A DNA stretch of 64,000 nucleotides from Pseudomonas shahriarae (GTDB lineage Bacteria > Pseudomonadota > Gammaproteobacteria > Pseudomonadales > Pseudomonadaceae), in NCBI RefSeq assembly GCF_014268455.2, contig NZ_CP077085.1, forward strand, positions 1,798,001-1,862,000, read 5' to 3'. Both the position numbers and the translations under genes were made by a program. Of this stretch, positions 27,446 through 36,000 are shown piece after piece. How positions within the stretch are numbered: position 1 is the first letter of the stretch; each line of letters opens with the position of its first letter. The notes under the pieces were generated by a model, which saw only the letters and a list, made by a program, of their open reading frames with translations, was not told the origin of the DNA and searched no databases.

Positions 27446-28720
27446 TCAGAACTTGTATGTCATGCCCAGGCCGAAACCGTTGGCGCTGTTTTTGTACTTG
27501 GCGTTGTAGCTGGCCAACTGGTTGGAGCGGTTGACGCTGACTTCTTCTTCCTTGAGGTAGGAGTAGGCCAGGTCGATGGTCATGTTATCCATGACGGCGT
27601 AGCCCAGGCCAACGCTGAAGATGGTCCGGTCGCCGGTAGGGATACGTGGCGAACGATCAGTGCTGTTGGTTGGCGACTGGTCGAAGGTCAAGCCGGTACG
27701 CAGCACAACCTGCTTGGTCAACTGGTAAGAGGTACCCACGGCATAAGCCCAGGTGTCGTGCCAGTTCTGTTCTTCCTTGATGGTACCTACCAGCGTTGGG
27801 GCGAAGCCGCCGCCGGCGGTGGTCACGCCTTTGTTGTTGACGGTGATGTCCTTCAGACGGCTCCAGCGCGTCCAGGTGGCACCGGCATACAGCTTCCAGG
27901 CGTCGTTCATGTCCTGGGTAACCGATAGATCCCAGGATTCAGGGGTGTCGATTTTCAGCGAGGCGTCATAACGACCGGTCGCCAGGGCGCCGGAGGTGAT
28001 GGCCGGGGCGTTCACTTCGGTGTGGCCTTCAAGTTTGTACTTGACCTTCGAGTGGTAGGTCAGGCCAACGCGGGTGCTATCGGTTGCCTGGACCAGCACG
28101 CCGGCGTTGAAGCCAATGGCAGTATCGTCGCCCTTGATCTTGATCCGGGTGTCAGGCGCAGCAGGGTTCAGTGTCAGTTCTGATTCCAGGGTGCCGGCAA
28201 TGCGGTTGAAGGTTGGACCAAAACCGACGGAAACCCTGTCGTTGAAGGCATAGCTGACGGTTGGCTGGAAAGTGATGACTTGAACTTCACTTTTGCTGCC
28301 AAAGCCACGGCCCTGATATTTGCTCTCGTAGTCGGTAATCAGGCCGAACGGTGCATACACACCGAAGCCGACTGCCCACTGGTCATTGAGTTTGTTGGTG
28401 TAGAAGCCGAACGGTACCGCCGTGAAGGGGACCATGTCGCCTTTGTTGGTGCCGCTGGAGCGACCGCTGACATCTTTGATATCAGTGGAAGCATCAATTG
28501 CCGCAACACCGCCCGTGACTTGCTGGCCTTCAAGGCGAGCCATACCGGCAGGGTTGCCAAAAACAGTGCTTGCATCATCGGCAGAAGAAGAACGGCCCGC
28601 GAACCCGGTACCCATCCCGCTGACGCTTTGTTCGTTGAGGGCAAAGCCGCTTGCGAACAGTTGGGAGGAGGCCATGGCAACGGCGAGGCTAAGTGTGGTC
28701 TTGAGCATTACTTTTTTCAT
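27446..28720 (-). CDS. OmpP1/FadL/TodX family outer-membrane protein
   Basis: This 424-aa beta-barrel has the signal peptide MKKVMLKTTLSLAVAMASSQLFA and the mature N-terminal hatch SGFALNEQSVSGMGTGFAGRSSSADDASTVFGNPAGM, with the family NPAGM block. It ends in an aromatic residue (GLGMTYKF), as expected for outer-membrane insertion. The family takes up long-chain fatty acids and other hydrophobic compounds by lateral diffusion. It is monocistronic, with its own promoter region before 28720. Assignment to long-chain fatty acid uptake specifically is likely but unproven. Confidence 0.92.
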   Translation of the reverse strand: MKKVMLKTTLSLAVAMASSQLFASGFALNEQSVSGMGTGFAGRSSSADDASTVFGNPAGMARLEGQQVTGGVAAIDASTDIKDVSGRSSGTNKGDMVPFTAVPFGFYTNKLNDQWAVGFGVYAPFGLITDYESKYQGRGFGSKSEVQVITFQPTVSYAFNDRVSVGFGPTFNRIAGTLESELTLNPAAPDTRIKIKGDDTAIGFNAGVLVQATDSTRVGLTYHSKVKYKLEGHTEVNAPAITSGALATGRYDASLKIDTPESWDLSVTQDMNDAWKLYAGATWTRWSRLKDITVNNKGVTTAGGGFAPTLVGTIKEEQNWHDTWAYAVGTSYQLTKQVVLRTGLTFDQSPTNSTDRSPRIPTGDRTIFSVGLGYAVMDNMTIDLAYSYLKEEEVSVNRSNQLASYNAKYKNSANGFGLGMTYKF

Positions 28721-28866
28721 TATTAGAACTCCGGGGTGATCACCGCTGCGGAAAGTATCAATAAAATTAACTTAGCGCTATAGGCTGTAATGCCGGAGAT
28801 AGAGCGGTTTTGTAGGACAATCCGACCAAAATTGCCGCTTTTTGCCGAATCTTGCAAAGCGCCCGA

Positions 28867-29349
28867 TCAGCACGCGACCTGATTCATTGGGTTTACACAG
28901 GTTTGCCAGGCCTGGGTGTAATCCCGCAGCCGACCCTGAGGGTGAAATATTTCTTTCCAGATACGCGCCATTGCCAGCAGATCGTCGGGTTGGGGCAGTT
29001 CGGGGCGATGTTGTTCCACCAGCAACCAGGCGATGGCGGTGGCGTAGCGCAGGTTGACCGTCAGTTCCAGCTGCGGCCCGCTGAGGAAGGCATGCTGGCT
29101 GGCGAGGCCGCGCACCAGGCTGGCACGTTCCGGGTCGAGGGCCAGGTAGCTGTCCCATAAGGCCCTGTGGCGCGATTCGGTAATGCGGTACAGGCCGTGG
29201 CCGCGCCGGTCATGCAGGGCCGAGCCCAGTTCCGATTGGCTGGCGGCAACCCCCAGCAGCAGGGATTCTGCGGTTTGGCTGTGGCGACCCAGGTAAATCA
29301 GCGTGGGTCGGATCACATAACGACACAATTCGCTGGCGGCAATGCCCAT
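28867..29349 (-). CDS. Conserved hypothetical protein (160 aa)
   Basis: This soluble, mainly helical protein starts MGIAASELCRYVIRPTLIYLGRHSQTAESLLLGVAASQSELG and ends NPMNQVAC. It resembles the PA1289-type Pseudomonas protein next to FadL, an inference from gene order and remembered sequence style. A lone Cys is the last residue. No enzymatic motif is recognised. Codon use looks like that of its neighbours, supporting a real gene. Confidence 0.75.
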   Translation of the reverse strand: MGIAASELCRYVIRPTLIYLGRHSQTAESLLLGVAASQSELGSALHDRRGHGLYRITESRHRALWDSYLALDPERASLVRGLASQHAFLSGPQLELTVNLRYATAIAWLLVEQHRPELPQPDDLLAMARIWKEIFHPQGRLRDYTQAWQTCVNPMNQVAC

Positions 29350-29580
29350 AGAACCCTCGGAACCCTTGAAAATGGTCGGCGATGCCTGAGAAGAGGGGGC
29401 TTGGCAGCGGTGGATCGGATCTCAGGCTCGCCGGAGGCGGATCATGCCGCCTGAGTTGAAGTGTAGTGTCAGATTCACGACGTAAAGGTCTGTTTTTAAA
29501 ATATTTCCGGTGGGTGGTTATAAGCGTTATATCTGTTTGACCTAAAGCCAACCGACAAAAAACCGAATTCCAGGCAATAA

Positions 29581-29607
29581 AAAACCCTGCTTTGCGGGCA
29601 GGGTTTT
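29581..29607 (-). terminator. Terminator after the 74-aa gene
   Basis: On the minus strand, AAAACCCTGCC pairs with GCAGGGTTTT and a run of six T follows, 22 bases beyond the 74-aa gene's stop. The remaining 29350-29628 stretch holds no gene beyond this site. Confidence 0.85.
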
Positions 29608-29628
29608 CGATGTTCAGCGTCGGGTCAA

Positions 29629-29853
29629 TCAGGCAACCAGGGCCTGACGGGTACGCTCGATCACGGCCTGCAGCGGCTCTGCGCTGGAGTATTGATCGGG
29701 GTACAGGCGTTCGCTGTGACGAGCGATGCCGTGTTCGTTGACCAGGGTGAAGCTGAAGCAGCCTTTGCGAGCGGCCATGATCAGGCAGTTCATTGGAGCA
29801 AAAGCATTGGTGAGGGTGCGAATGGCATCCTGAGTATGGATTTGAGTGGACAT
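29629..29853 (-). CDS. Small conserved hypothetical protein (74 aa)
   Basis: This 74-residue protein begins MSTQIHTQDAIRTLTNAFAP, has a central CLIMAARKGCFSFTLVNEHGIARHSERLYPDQY segment (possible beta hairpin) and ends IERTRQALVA. No known domain is recognised. A strong terminator follows, and GAACACC-type weak sequence precedes its ATG. Pseudomonads carry many small proteins of this kind, and the coding style fits. Confidence 0.65.
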   Translation of the reverse strand: MSTQIHTQDAIRTLTNAFAPMNCLIMAARKGCFSFTLVNEHGIARHSERLYPDQYSSAEPLQAVIERTRQALVA

Positions 29854-30732
29854 ATTATTGGTGTTCCTACAAATGACACGGATAAGAACCGTGCAACGTT
29901 AAAACGTTCCAGTGACGCTGATCACCATTGATCATGCGAAGAACCCGACTGGAACAAAGCAGCCAGTTTGAAGCGCTGAATAATTTGGCGCGCTTGGGCT
30001 GGCAGGTAGGTACTTAGGAGGGCAGGCAACACAACAGGGGCAAAGGTTCTGGGCCCAGGGTGAAGATCCTGATCAATTTGCAGGTTGGTTCGGTCAGAGT
30101 ATGGAAACTTCGCGACACCCTTTGCATTGTTCAAAGGCAGTGTCGTCGCAAGTGATACCTGGAAACCATCGAGGTGGTCGATCCCATCAAGATTGACAAA
30201 ACTTCTCTTTAGGGAAGCTACGTCGCGGGGATTTATTCGACCAGAATTGACTTTCAGCTTGGTACTAACGCTGCGGATAGTAATGGCTTGAAACCGGTAA
30301 AGCAAGTGTGTTAGCAAAAATACCTTACTTGGGCCCCTGGTACAGCCCACGCTTGTGTGTCACCCCTGTAACGTTTTGGGCCACAAAGCGGCGGCGATAT
30401 AACCACCAGGCAGGTAGTTGTGCACATTGGTTGCGCAGTGTGTCACCAGGAAGGCGTGTGGTCGGATTAGCCCACGAATGCCTGCATCGAAAATTTAAGT
30501 CAATGAAAAATCTGGCTTTTTTTTATTGGTGAAAAAATCGTCAGTTTAAGCGCGGCCCCCGTTCCATGGGCCTTTGCGCGAGTTAAAGCACGGTTGTCCA
30601 CTGAGTTATCCACAGCTTCTGTGGATTGTCCCAAGCGCTTGCTCTAGAACGGGCGTGCCGGGTTTTTTCAGCTTTACCCGTACGAAAAAAGGAGTAGAGT
30701 GGCGCGCCTTCCGTTCTGCCCTACAGTGCTTT
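29854..30732. other. Unexplained 0.88-kb gap, less GC-rich than surroundings
   Basis: No convincing gene was found. The longest open frame (29922-30350, minus, 142 aa) has third-codon-position use unlike the flanking genes and no recognisable domain. Features that can be seen are scattered AT-rich stretches (around 30500-30530), a T-run at about 30511, and a DnaA-box-like inverted repeat near 30606. It could be decayed foreign DNA, a long regulatory region or an ORFan locus. Confidence 0.5.
30606..30628. promoter_or_regulatory. DnaA-box-like inverted repeat
   Basis: TTATCCACA (a consensus DnaA box) is followed after five bases by TGTGGATTG, an inverted box with two mismatches to the consensus complement. 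The central ATCCACAG/CTGTGGAT pairs perfectly across a three-base spacer. It lies about 105 bases before the 107-aa gene. Confidence 0.5.
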
Positions 30733-31056
30733 ATGAAGTTTCGCTCAGTATCACCCGCTGTTACCGACAACCCTCCGAGTGTTACCCCGCCCAAGCGTTT
30801 TTCTTTGAAAGTCGCGCTGTGGCTGCTGGATAACCCGCGCATTGGCGATAACCCCAATATCAAGCACTTCGCCGGGCGTTTGCTCAAGCAGCCCGCCCGT
30901 GAAGGGGTGGTCGTGGCGCAGAGTCGCCTGGGCCTGTTGATGTGCCGTGAGTGCGGCAATGCCCGGGACCGCCGCATCGGCCACGACCTGCTGCGCCAGG
31001 CCGCCCGTGCCGGCGACCCTGGCGCCCAGCGTGAACTGGGTCAGATCAAAGACTGA
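30733..31056 (+). CDS. Sel1/TPR-like small protein (107 aa)
   Basis: The start at 30733 (MKFRSVSPAVTDNPPSVTPPKRF) follows a GGAGTAG-type site about 30 bases up. Starting at 30574 would add a basic, unstructured stretch with different codon use. The C-terminal half (AREGVVVAQSRLGLLMCRECG, then IGHDLLRQAARAGDPGAQRELGQI) has the A.....G....A...LG spacing of Sel1-type helical repeats. It is probably a small protein-binding module of unknown role. rmuC follows closely. Confidence 0.7.
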   Translation: MKFRSVSPAVTDNPPSVTPPKRFSLKVALWLLDNPRIGDNPNIKHFAGRLLKQPAREGVVVAQSRLGLLMCRECGNARDRRIGHDLLRQAARAGDPGAQRELGQIKD

Positions 31057-31117
31057 GCTGTCCACGAAGCGCCTGCTTGGTTAACCTTCCTCTTTTACCG
31101 TAATGGCAGGAATGGCT

Positions 31118-32596
31118 ATGGCTTTTGACTGGACCAGTGTGGCACTGGGCCTCGCCGCTGCGGCGTTGCCTCTGATGGTCCTGTGCTGGCAGATCCAGCG
31201 TCGCCTGAACGCTCGCAGCGCCGGTTGGGAGCTGTTGGAGGAGCGCCTGGCTACCGCGCAGATGGCCCAGGAAGGGCTGGCCGCACAACTGGACGCCAGC
31301 CGTGACGAGATCAGCGACCTGAGCCAGGCCAATGCGGCCAAACAGGCCGACCTGGCGGCGGTACGCCGGGAAGTCGAGCTGCTGCAGATCGATCGCGACA
31401 ACGCCCGCGATGCGGCCCACGCCTGGAACCTCGAGCGCTCCGCCAAGGAAGGCGAGCTGCGCCGCCTGGACGCCTTGTCGGCCTCCCTGCGTGCCGAACT
31501 GCGCGAGCAGCAGGACAGCCATCAACAACGCCTTAACGACCTGCAAGGCTCGCGGGATGAGCTGCGCGCGCAGTTCGCCGAGTTGGCCGGGAAGATCTTC
31601 GACGAGCGCGAGCAGCGATTTGCCGAAACCAGCCAGCAACGCCTCGGGCAATTGCTTGACCCGCTGAAGGAGCGCATCCAGTCGTTCGAAAAGCGCGTGG
31701 AAGAAAGCTATCAGAACGAGGCGCGGGAGCGATTTTCCCTGGGCAAGGAGCTGGAGCGCCTACAGCAATTGAACCTGCGCCTGTCGGACGAAGCCACCAA
31801 CCTCACCCGCGCCCTCAAGGGGCAGAAGACCCAAGGCAACTGGGGTGAGTTGATTCTGGAGCGGGTGCTGGAACATGCCGGCCTGGAGAAGGGCCGCGAG
31901 TACCAGACCCAGGTCAGCCTCAAGGGCCCCGATGGCGAGCGTTTCCAGCCGGACGTGCTGATCATGTTGCCGGGCGACAGGCAGGTAGTGGTGGACTCCA
32001 AGGTCAGCCTCACTGCGTATCAGCAGTACGTGGCGGCCGATGACGAGGTGATCGGCCAAGCCGCCCTCAAGCAGCACGTGCTGTCACTGCGCAATCATGT
32101 CAAAGGCTTGGCCGGCAAGGACTACAAGCGTCTTGAAGGCTTGCACAGCCTGGATTTCGTGTTGTTGTTCGTGCCCATCGAGGCCGCGTTTTCGGCTGCG
32201 TTGCAGGCCGAGCCGAACCTGTTCCAGGAAGCCTTCGACCGCCATATCGTAATCGTCAGCCCTACCACCTTGCTGGCGACCCTGCGGGTGATCGACAGCC
32301 TGTGGAAGCAGGAGCGGCAAAGCCAGAACGCCCGGGAAATTGCCGAACGCGCCGGCTGGCTGTACGACAAGTTCGTATTGTTTATCCAGGACCTGGATGA
32401 AGTGGGTAATCGCCTACAACAGCTGGATAAGGCTTACAGTGCAGCGCGCAACAAGCTCACAGATGGTCGCGGCAATCTGGTCAGCCGGGTGGAACAATTG
32501 AAGCTGCTCGGCGCGCGCGCCAGTAAAGGTCTGCCTGCGGATCTGTTGGAAAAAGCGATGACCGACGAAGATGGCGTCGCCCAGCTACCTGACTAG
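31118..32596 (+). CDS. rmuC: DNA recombination protein RmuC
   Basis: This 492-aa protein is thought to limit inversions and replication-slippage rearrangements. A short hydrophobic N-terminus (WTSVALGLAAAALPLMVLCW) may anchor it, a long coiled coil spans about residues 40-210, and the RmuC nuclease-like domain follows with GNWGELILERVLEHAGLEKGREY, QPDVLIMLPGDRQVVVDSKVSL and the KVSLTAYQQY block of the PD-(D/E)XK-like fold. ATG 31118 has AGGA six bases upstream; in-frame ATGs at 31103 and 31112 are alternatives. The PDVLIMLPGDRQVVVDSK block gives the acidic/Lys residues expected at a nuclease site. Confidence 0.93.
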   Translation: MAFDWTSVALGLAAAALPLMVLCWQIQRRLNARSAGWELLEERLATAQMAQEGLAAQLDASRDEISDLSQANAAKQADLAAVRREVELLQIDRDNARDAAHAWNLERSAKEGELRRLDALSASLRAELREQQDSHQQRLNDLQGSRDELRAQFAELAGKIFDEREQRFAETSQQRLGQLLDPLKERIQSFEKRVEESYQNEARERFSLGKELERLQQLNLRLSDEATNLTRALKGQKTQGNWGELILERVLEHAGLEKGREYQTQVSLKGPDGERFQPDVLIMLPGDRQVVVDSKVSLTAYQQYVAADDEVIGQAALKQHVLSLRNHVKGLAGKDYKRLEGLHSLDFVLLFVPIEAAFSAALQAEPNLFQEAFDRHIVIVSPTTLLATLRVIDSLWKQERQSQNAREIAERAGWLYDKFVLFIQDLDEVGNRLQQLDKAYSAARNKLTDGRGNLVSRVEQLKLLGARASKGLPADLLEKAMTDEDGVAQLPD

Positions 32597-32612
32597 ACGC
32601 AGAACCGAAATG

Positions 32613-33057
32613 CGGGAGTGGGCTTTTGTGGGAGCCGGAGGACGCGCACGCTTCAATGATCAGGTCGGCTCTAAGGCCGCCTCGCTTTGCTTGTGATTTT
32701 GATCTCAGGCGCCCCGTTAAACCACGCTGGCCGTCATCCGATATTGATTTGGGGGGTAACCCGGCAGGACGCCGGGTTAGCCGCGATGGGCCATGGATGG
32801 CCCATCGCGGCGGCCCCCCAAATCAATGTCGGATGACGGGCACACTGAGCCCAGGCGAGGTGCCGAGTGGTGGGGCAGGAGCCCTTTTGGTTACTTTTGG
32901 CTGGGCCGGCACTCCGGGCTCTTTTCCAAAAGTGACCCGCCGTAAGGGCGGAACCAATAGCCGCCGTGACCGTAGCAATGGATCTGTACACAACCCCAAG
33001 AACCACGAAAGAGTCGTGTAGATACCGTTGACCATCGCAGGCAAACCAACTCCCACA
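32613..33057. repeat. Composite structured intergenic element flanked by REP halves
   Basis: The stretch between rmuC and the hybrid kinase gene begins with GTGGGAGCC-type REP fragments (about 32613-32636) and ends with an inverted half (CGCAGGCAAACCAACTCCCA, 33034-33053). In between lie a large cloverleaf palindrome, the imperfect inverted repeat GGTTACTTTTGG (32889-32900) / CCAAAAGTGACC (32926-32937), and a CCGCC/GGCGG hairpin. It looks like a MITE-like dispersed Pseudomonas intergenic repeat inserted into a REP doublet. Reading frames across it are treated as spurious. Confidence 0.6.
32731..32839. repeat. 109-nt cloverleaf-like inverted repeat
   Basis: The outer arms (32731-32756 and 32814-32839) are 26-base inverted copies with a single difference that stays as a G-U pair. 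Inside are two further perfect hairpins: AACCCGGC/GCCGGGTT (32758-32778) and a 15-base stem starting GCCGCGATGGGCCAT (32780-32811). Together they form a three-way junction in DNA cruciform or RNA. Confidence 0.85.
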
Positions 33058-33059
33058 CG

Positions 33060-36000
33060 TTACAACGGCAAATGCCGATTCAGCAGCGCCCGCAACGCCG
33101 CCGGTTTCACCGGTTTGGCCAGGTAATCCAAGCCCGCCGCATGCACCTCGGCCACCATTTCCGGCCGGCCATCGGCGCTGATCACCACCCCCGGAATCGG
33201 TTCCGCCAGTTGTGCGCGCAGCCAACCCATCAATTCGGTACCTGTCTCGCCGTGGTCCAGGTGGTAATCCACCAGGGCCAATTGCGGGCGCATGCCTTCT
33301 GCCAGCAACACGGCGCATTGCGCCTGATCGCGTGCGGTCCAGACCTGGCAGCCCCAGCGGCTCAACAGGCTGCGCATGCCAATCAGGATGCTGTCTTCGT
33401 TGTCCACGCACAGCACCTGGGCGCCGCTCAACGGCAGGCCCTTTTCCGGTGTGGCTTGTACCTGCACGCTGGTCTGCGCCTTGGCCAGCGGCACGCTGAC
33501 GCTGAACACGCTGCCTTTGCCTGGCCATGAGCGCACGCGCAAGCGGTGGCCGAGCACTCGGCACAGGCCGTCAGCAATGGCCAGGCCAAGGCCCAGGCCT
33601 TTCTCGGCACGGGTCTGGTGGCTGTCCAGGCGCTTGAACTCTTCGAAGATGACTTTCTGTTTGTCCAGCGGAATGCCCGGGCCACGGTCCCACACTTCCA
33701 GGCGCAGTTCGCCACGCCGCCGTCGTACACCCAGCAGCACCGGGCCGTGGGCATAGCGGAAGGCGTTGGTCAGGAAATTCTGCAGGATCCGCCGCAGCAG
33801 TTTGATATCACTGTCGACGCGCAAGTGACTGCCGCGCAGGCGGAAACGCAAGCCTTGCTCCTGGGCCAGCACCTTGAACTCCGCGCCCAGGGCGTCGAAC
33901 AGTTCACTCAAGGCAAATGGCTGACGCTGAGGGTTGATCTTGCCGTTTTCCAGGCGGGAGATATCCAGCAAGTCGCTGATCAGGTCTTCGGCCGAGCGCA
34001 ACGAACTGTCCAGGTGTTGCACCAGTTGCCGGGCTTCTCCGGACAAACCTTCGCTCTGGTGGGAGAGGGCGGCCGAGAACAGTCGCGCAGCGTTCAACGG
34101 TTGCATCAGGTCATGACTGACCGCGGCGAGGAAGCGGGTTTTCGACTGGTTGGCCGACTCGGCCACACCTTTGGCATCGGTCAGGGCCACGTTCAGTTGC
34201 GACAGTTCATGGGTACGCTCGGTGACCCGCTGCTCCAGGCCCTCGTTGGCCTCGGTCAGGGCCTGCTCGGCCTCGCGGAAGGCAGTAATGTCAGTAAAAC
34301 TCATGACGAACCCGCCACCCGGCATCGGGTTGCCGATCAGCTCGATCACCCGGCCATTGGGAAACAGCCGTTCCGAAGTATGGGCCCGGCCCTGGCGCAT
34401 CCAGTGCAGGCGCCGTGCCACGTGGACTTCGGCCTCGCCCGGGCCGCACAGTCCGCGCTCGGCGTTGTAGCGAATAATGTCGGCAATCGGCCGGCCGACG
34501 CTGATCAGGCCCTCGGGGTAGTTGAACAGCTCCAGGTAACGACGGTTCCAGGCCACCAGCTTGAGGGACTGATCCACCACGCTGATGCCCTGGGTGATGT
34601 TCTCGATCGCGCCCTGCAACAGCGCCCGGTTGAACTGCAGCACTTCGGAGGCTTCGTCAGCGATACGGACTACGTCCTCCAGCTGCATTTCGCGGCCTTC
34701 AATCGCTGCTTTCACCACCGCCCGCGTCGACGATGCACCCAGTACGCCAGCCAGCAGCCGTTCAGTGTGGGCGATCCAGTCGTTGTCGGCATTCTGGTTG
34801 GGATTAAAGCCCTTGCCTTGGCGGTAGGCGAAGCGGATGAAGCTCTGTTGCGCTCGTTCTTCGCCGACAAAACGCGCGGCCAGGCTCAACAGGTCATTGA
34901 TCTGCACCGAGAGCATGGAGCGGGCGCTGGCGCGCTGGCTGGTTTCCTGGCCGATGAACCGCCCGGCCTGCCAATGCTCCGATACCCGTGTGCGCGACAG
35001 CACCGAGACCCAGGCGAACAGGGTGAAGTTACCCGCCAAAGACAGCACCACGCCCTGGGTCAGTGGGGTGATCGGCAGCCCCAGTGGGTTGCCATGCAGC
35101 CAGGCCAGGCCCGGGAAGATATTCAGCGACCAGCCCAGGCTATGGGCGGCAATTGGCAGCACCAGGGTGTAGAACCACAGGAAAGTGCCCGCCGCCAGGC
35201 CGGCAAACACGCCGCGCCGGTTGGCTTGCTTCCAGTACAGCGCGCCGAGCATCGCCGGTGCCAGCTGGGTCACGGCGGCAAACGCAATCTGGCCGATGGT
35301 CGCCAGACTGGCGGTGGAGCCGAGCAAGCGGTAGCTGACATAGGCCAGCAGCAGAATGATCACGATACTGACCCGGCGTACCGAGAGCATCCAGTGACGG
35401 AAGACTTCGAACGGGCGCTCGGCGTTGGTTCGGCGCAGCAGCCACGGCAGCAACATATCGTTGGAGACCATGGTCGACAGCGCCACACTGGCCACGATGA
35501 CCATGCCGGTCGCCGCCGACGCACCGCCGATAAACGCCAGCAGCGCCAGGGCCGGATGGGCTTCGGCCAGAGGCAGGCTGATCACGTAGGAGTCCGGCAG
35601 TACCGAGCTGGGCAGCAGCATCTTGCCGCCCAGGGCAATCGGCACTACAAACAGTGCGGCCAGCACCAGATACGCCGGGAACACCCACTTGGCCAGGCGC
35701 AGGTCCTGGGGCTCGATGTTCTCCACGACAGTGACGTGGAACTGGCGGGGTAGACAGATGATCGCCATCATCGCCACGCCGGTCTGCACCACCATCGAGG
35801 GCCAGTTGACGGTCTCTTTCCAGTATTCCTCCAGCCTCGGCGCAAGCATTGCCTGGCTGAACAGATCGTTGAAACCGTCGTACAGGCCGTAGGTCACAAA
35901 CGCACCCACCGCGAGAAACGCGAACAGCTTGACCAGAGACTCGAAGGCAATCGCCAGCACCATGCCACGGTGGTGCTCCGTGGCGTCGAGGTTGCGCGTG

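Noticed and set aside
29922..30350. 142-aa minus-strand frame in the 0.88-kb gap
   Set aside because: Codon use is unlike neighbouring genes and no domain is recognised; kept only as part of the unexplained gap.
32626..33021. Frames within the rmuC-kinase intergenic element (131 aa plus; also 32734-33564 minus)
   Set aside because: They follow the palindromic repeat and its hairpins; such repeats create spurious frames. No conserved coding signal was seen.
33546..35753. 735-aa plus-strand frame inside the hybrid kinase gene
   Set aside because: It mirrors the kinase on the opposite strand, has a His/Gln-rich composition typical of antisense frames and no known domain, while the minus-strand frame has full transporter, kinase and receiver motifs.
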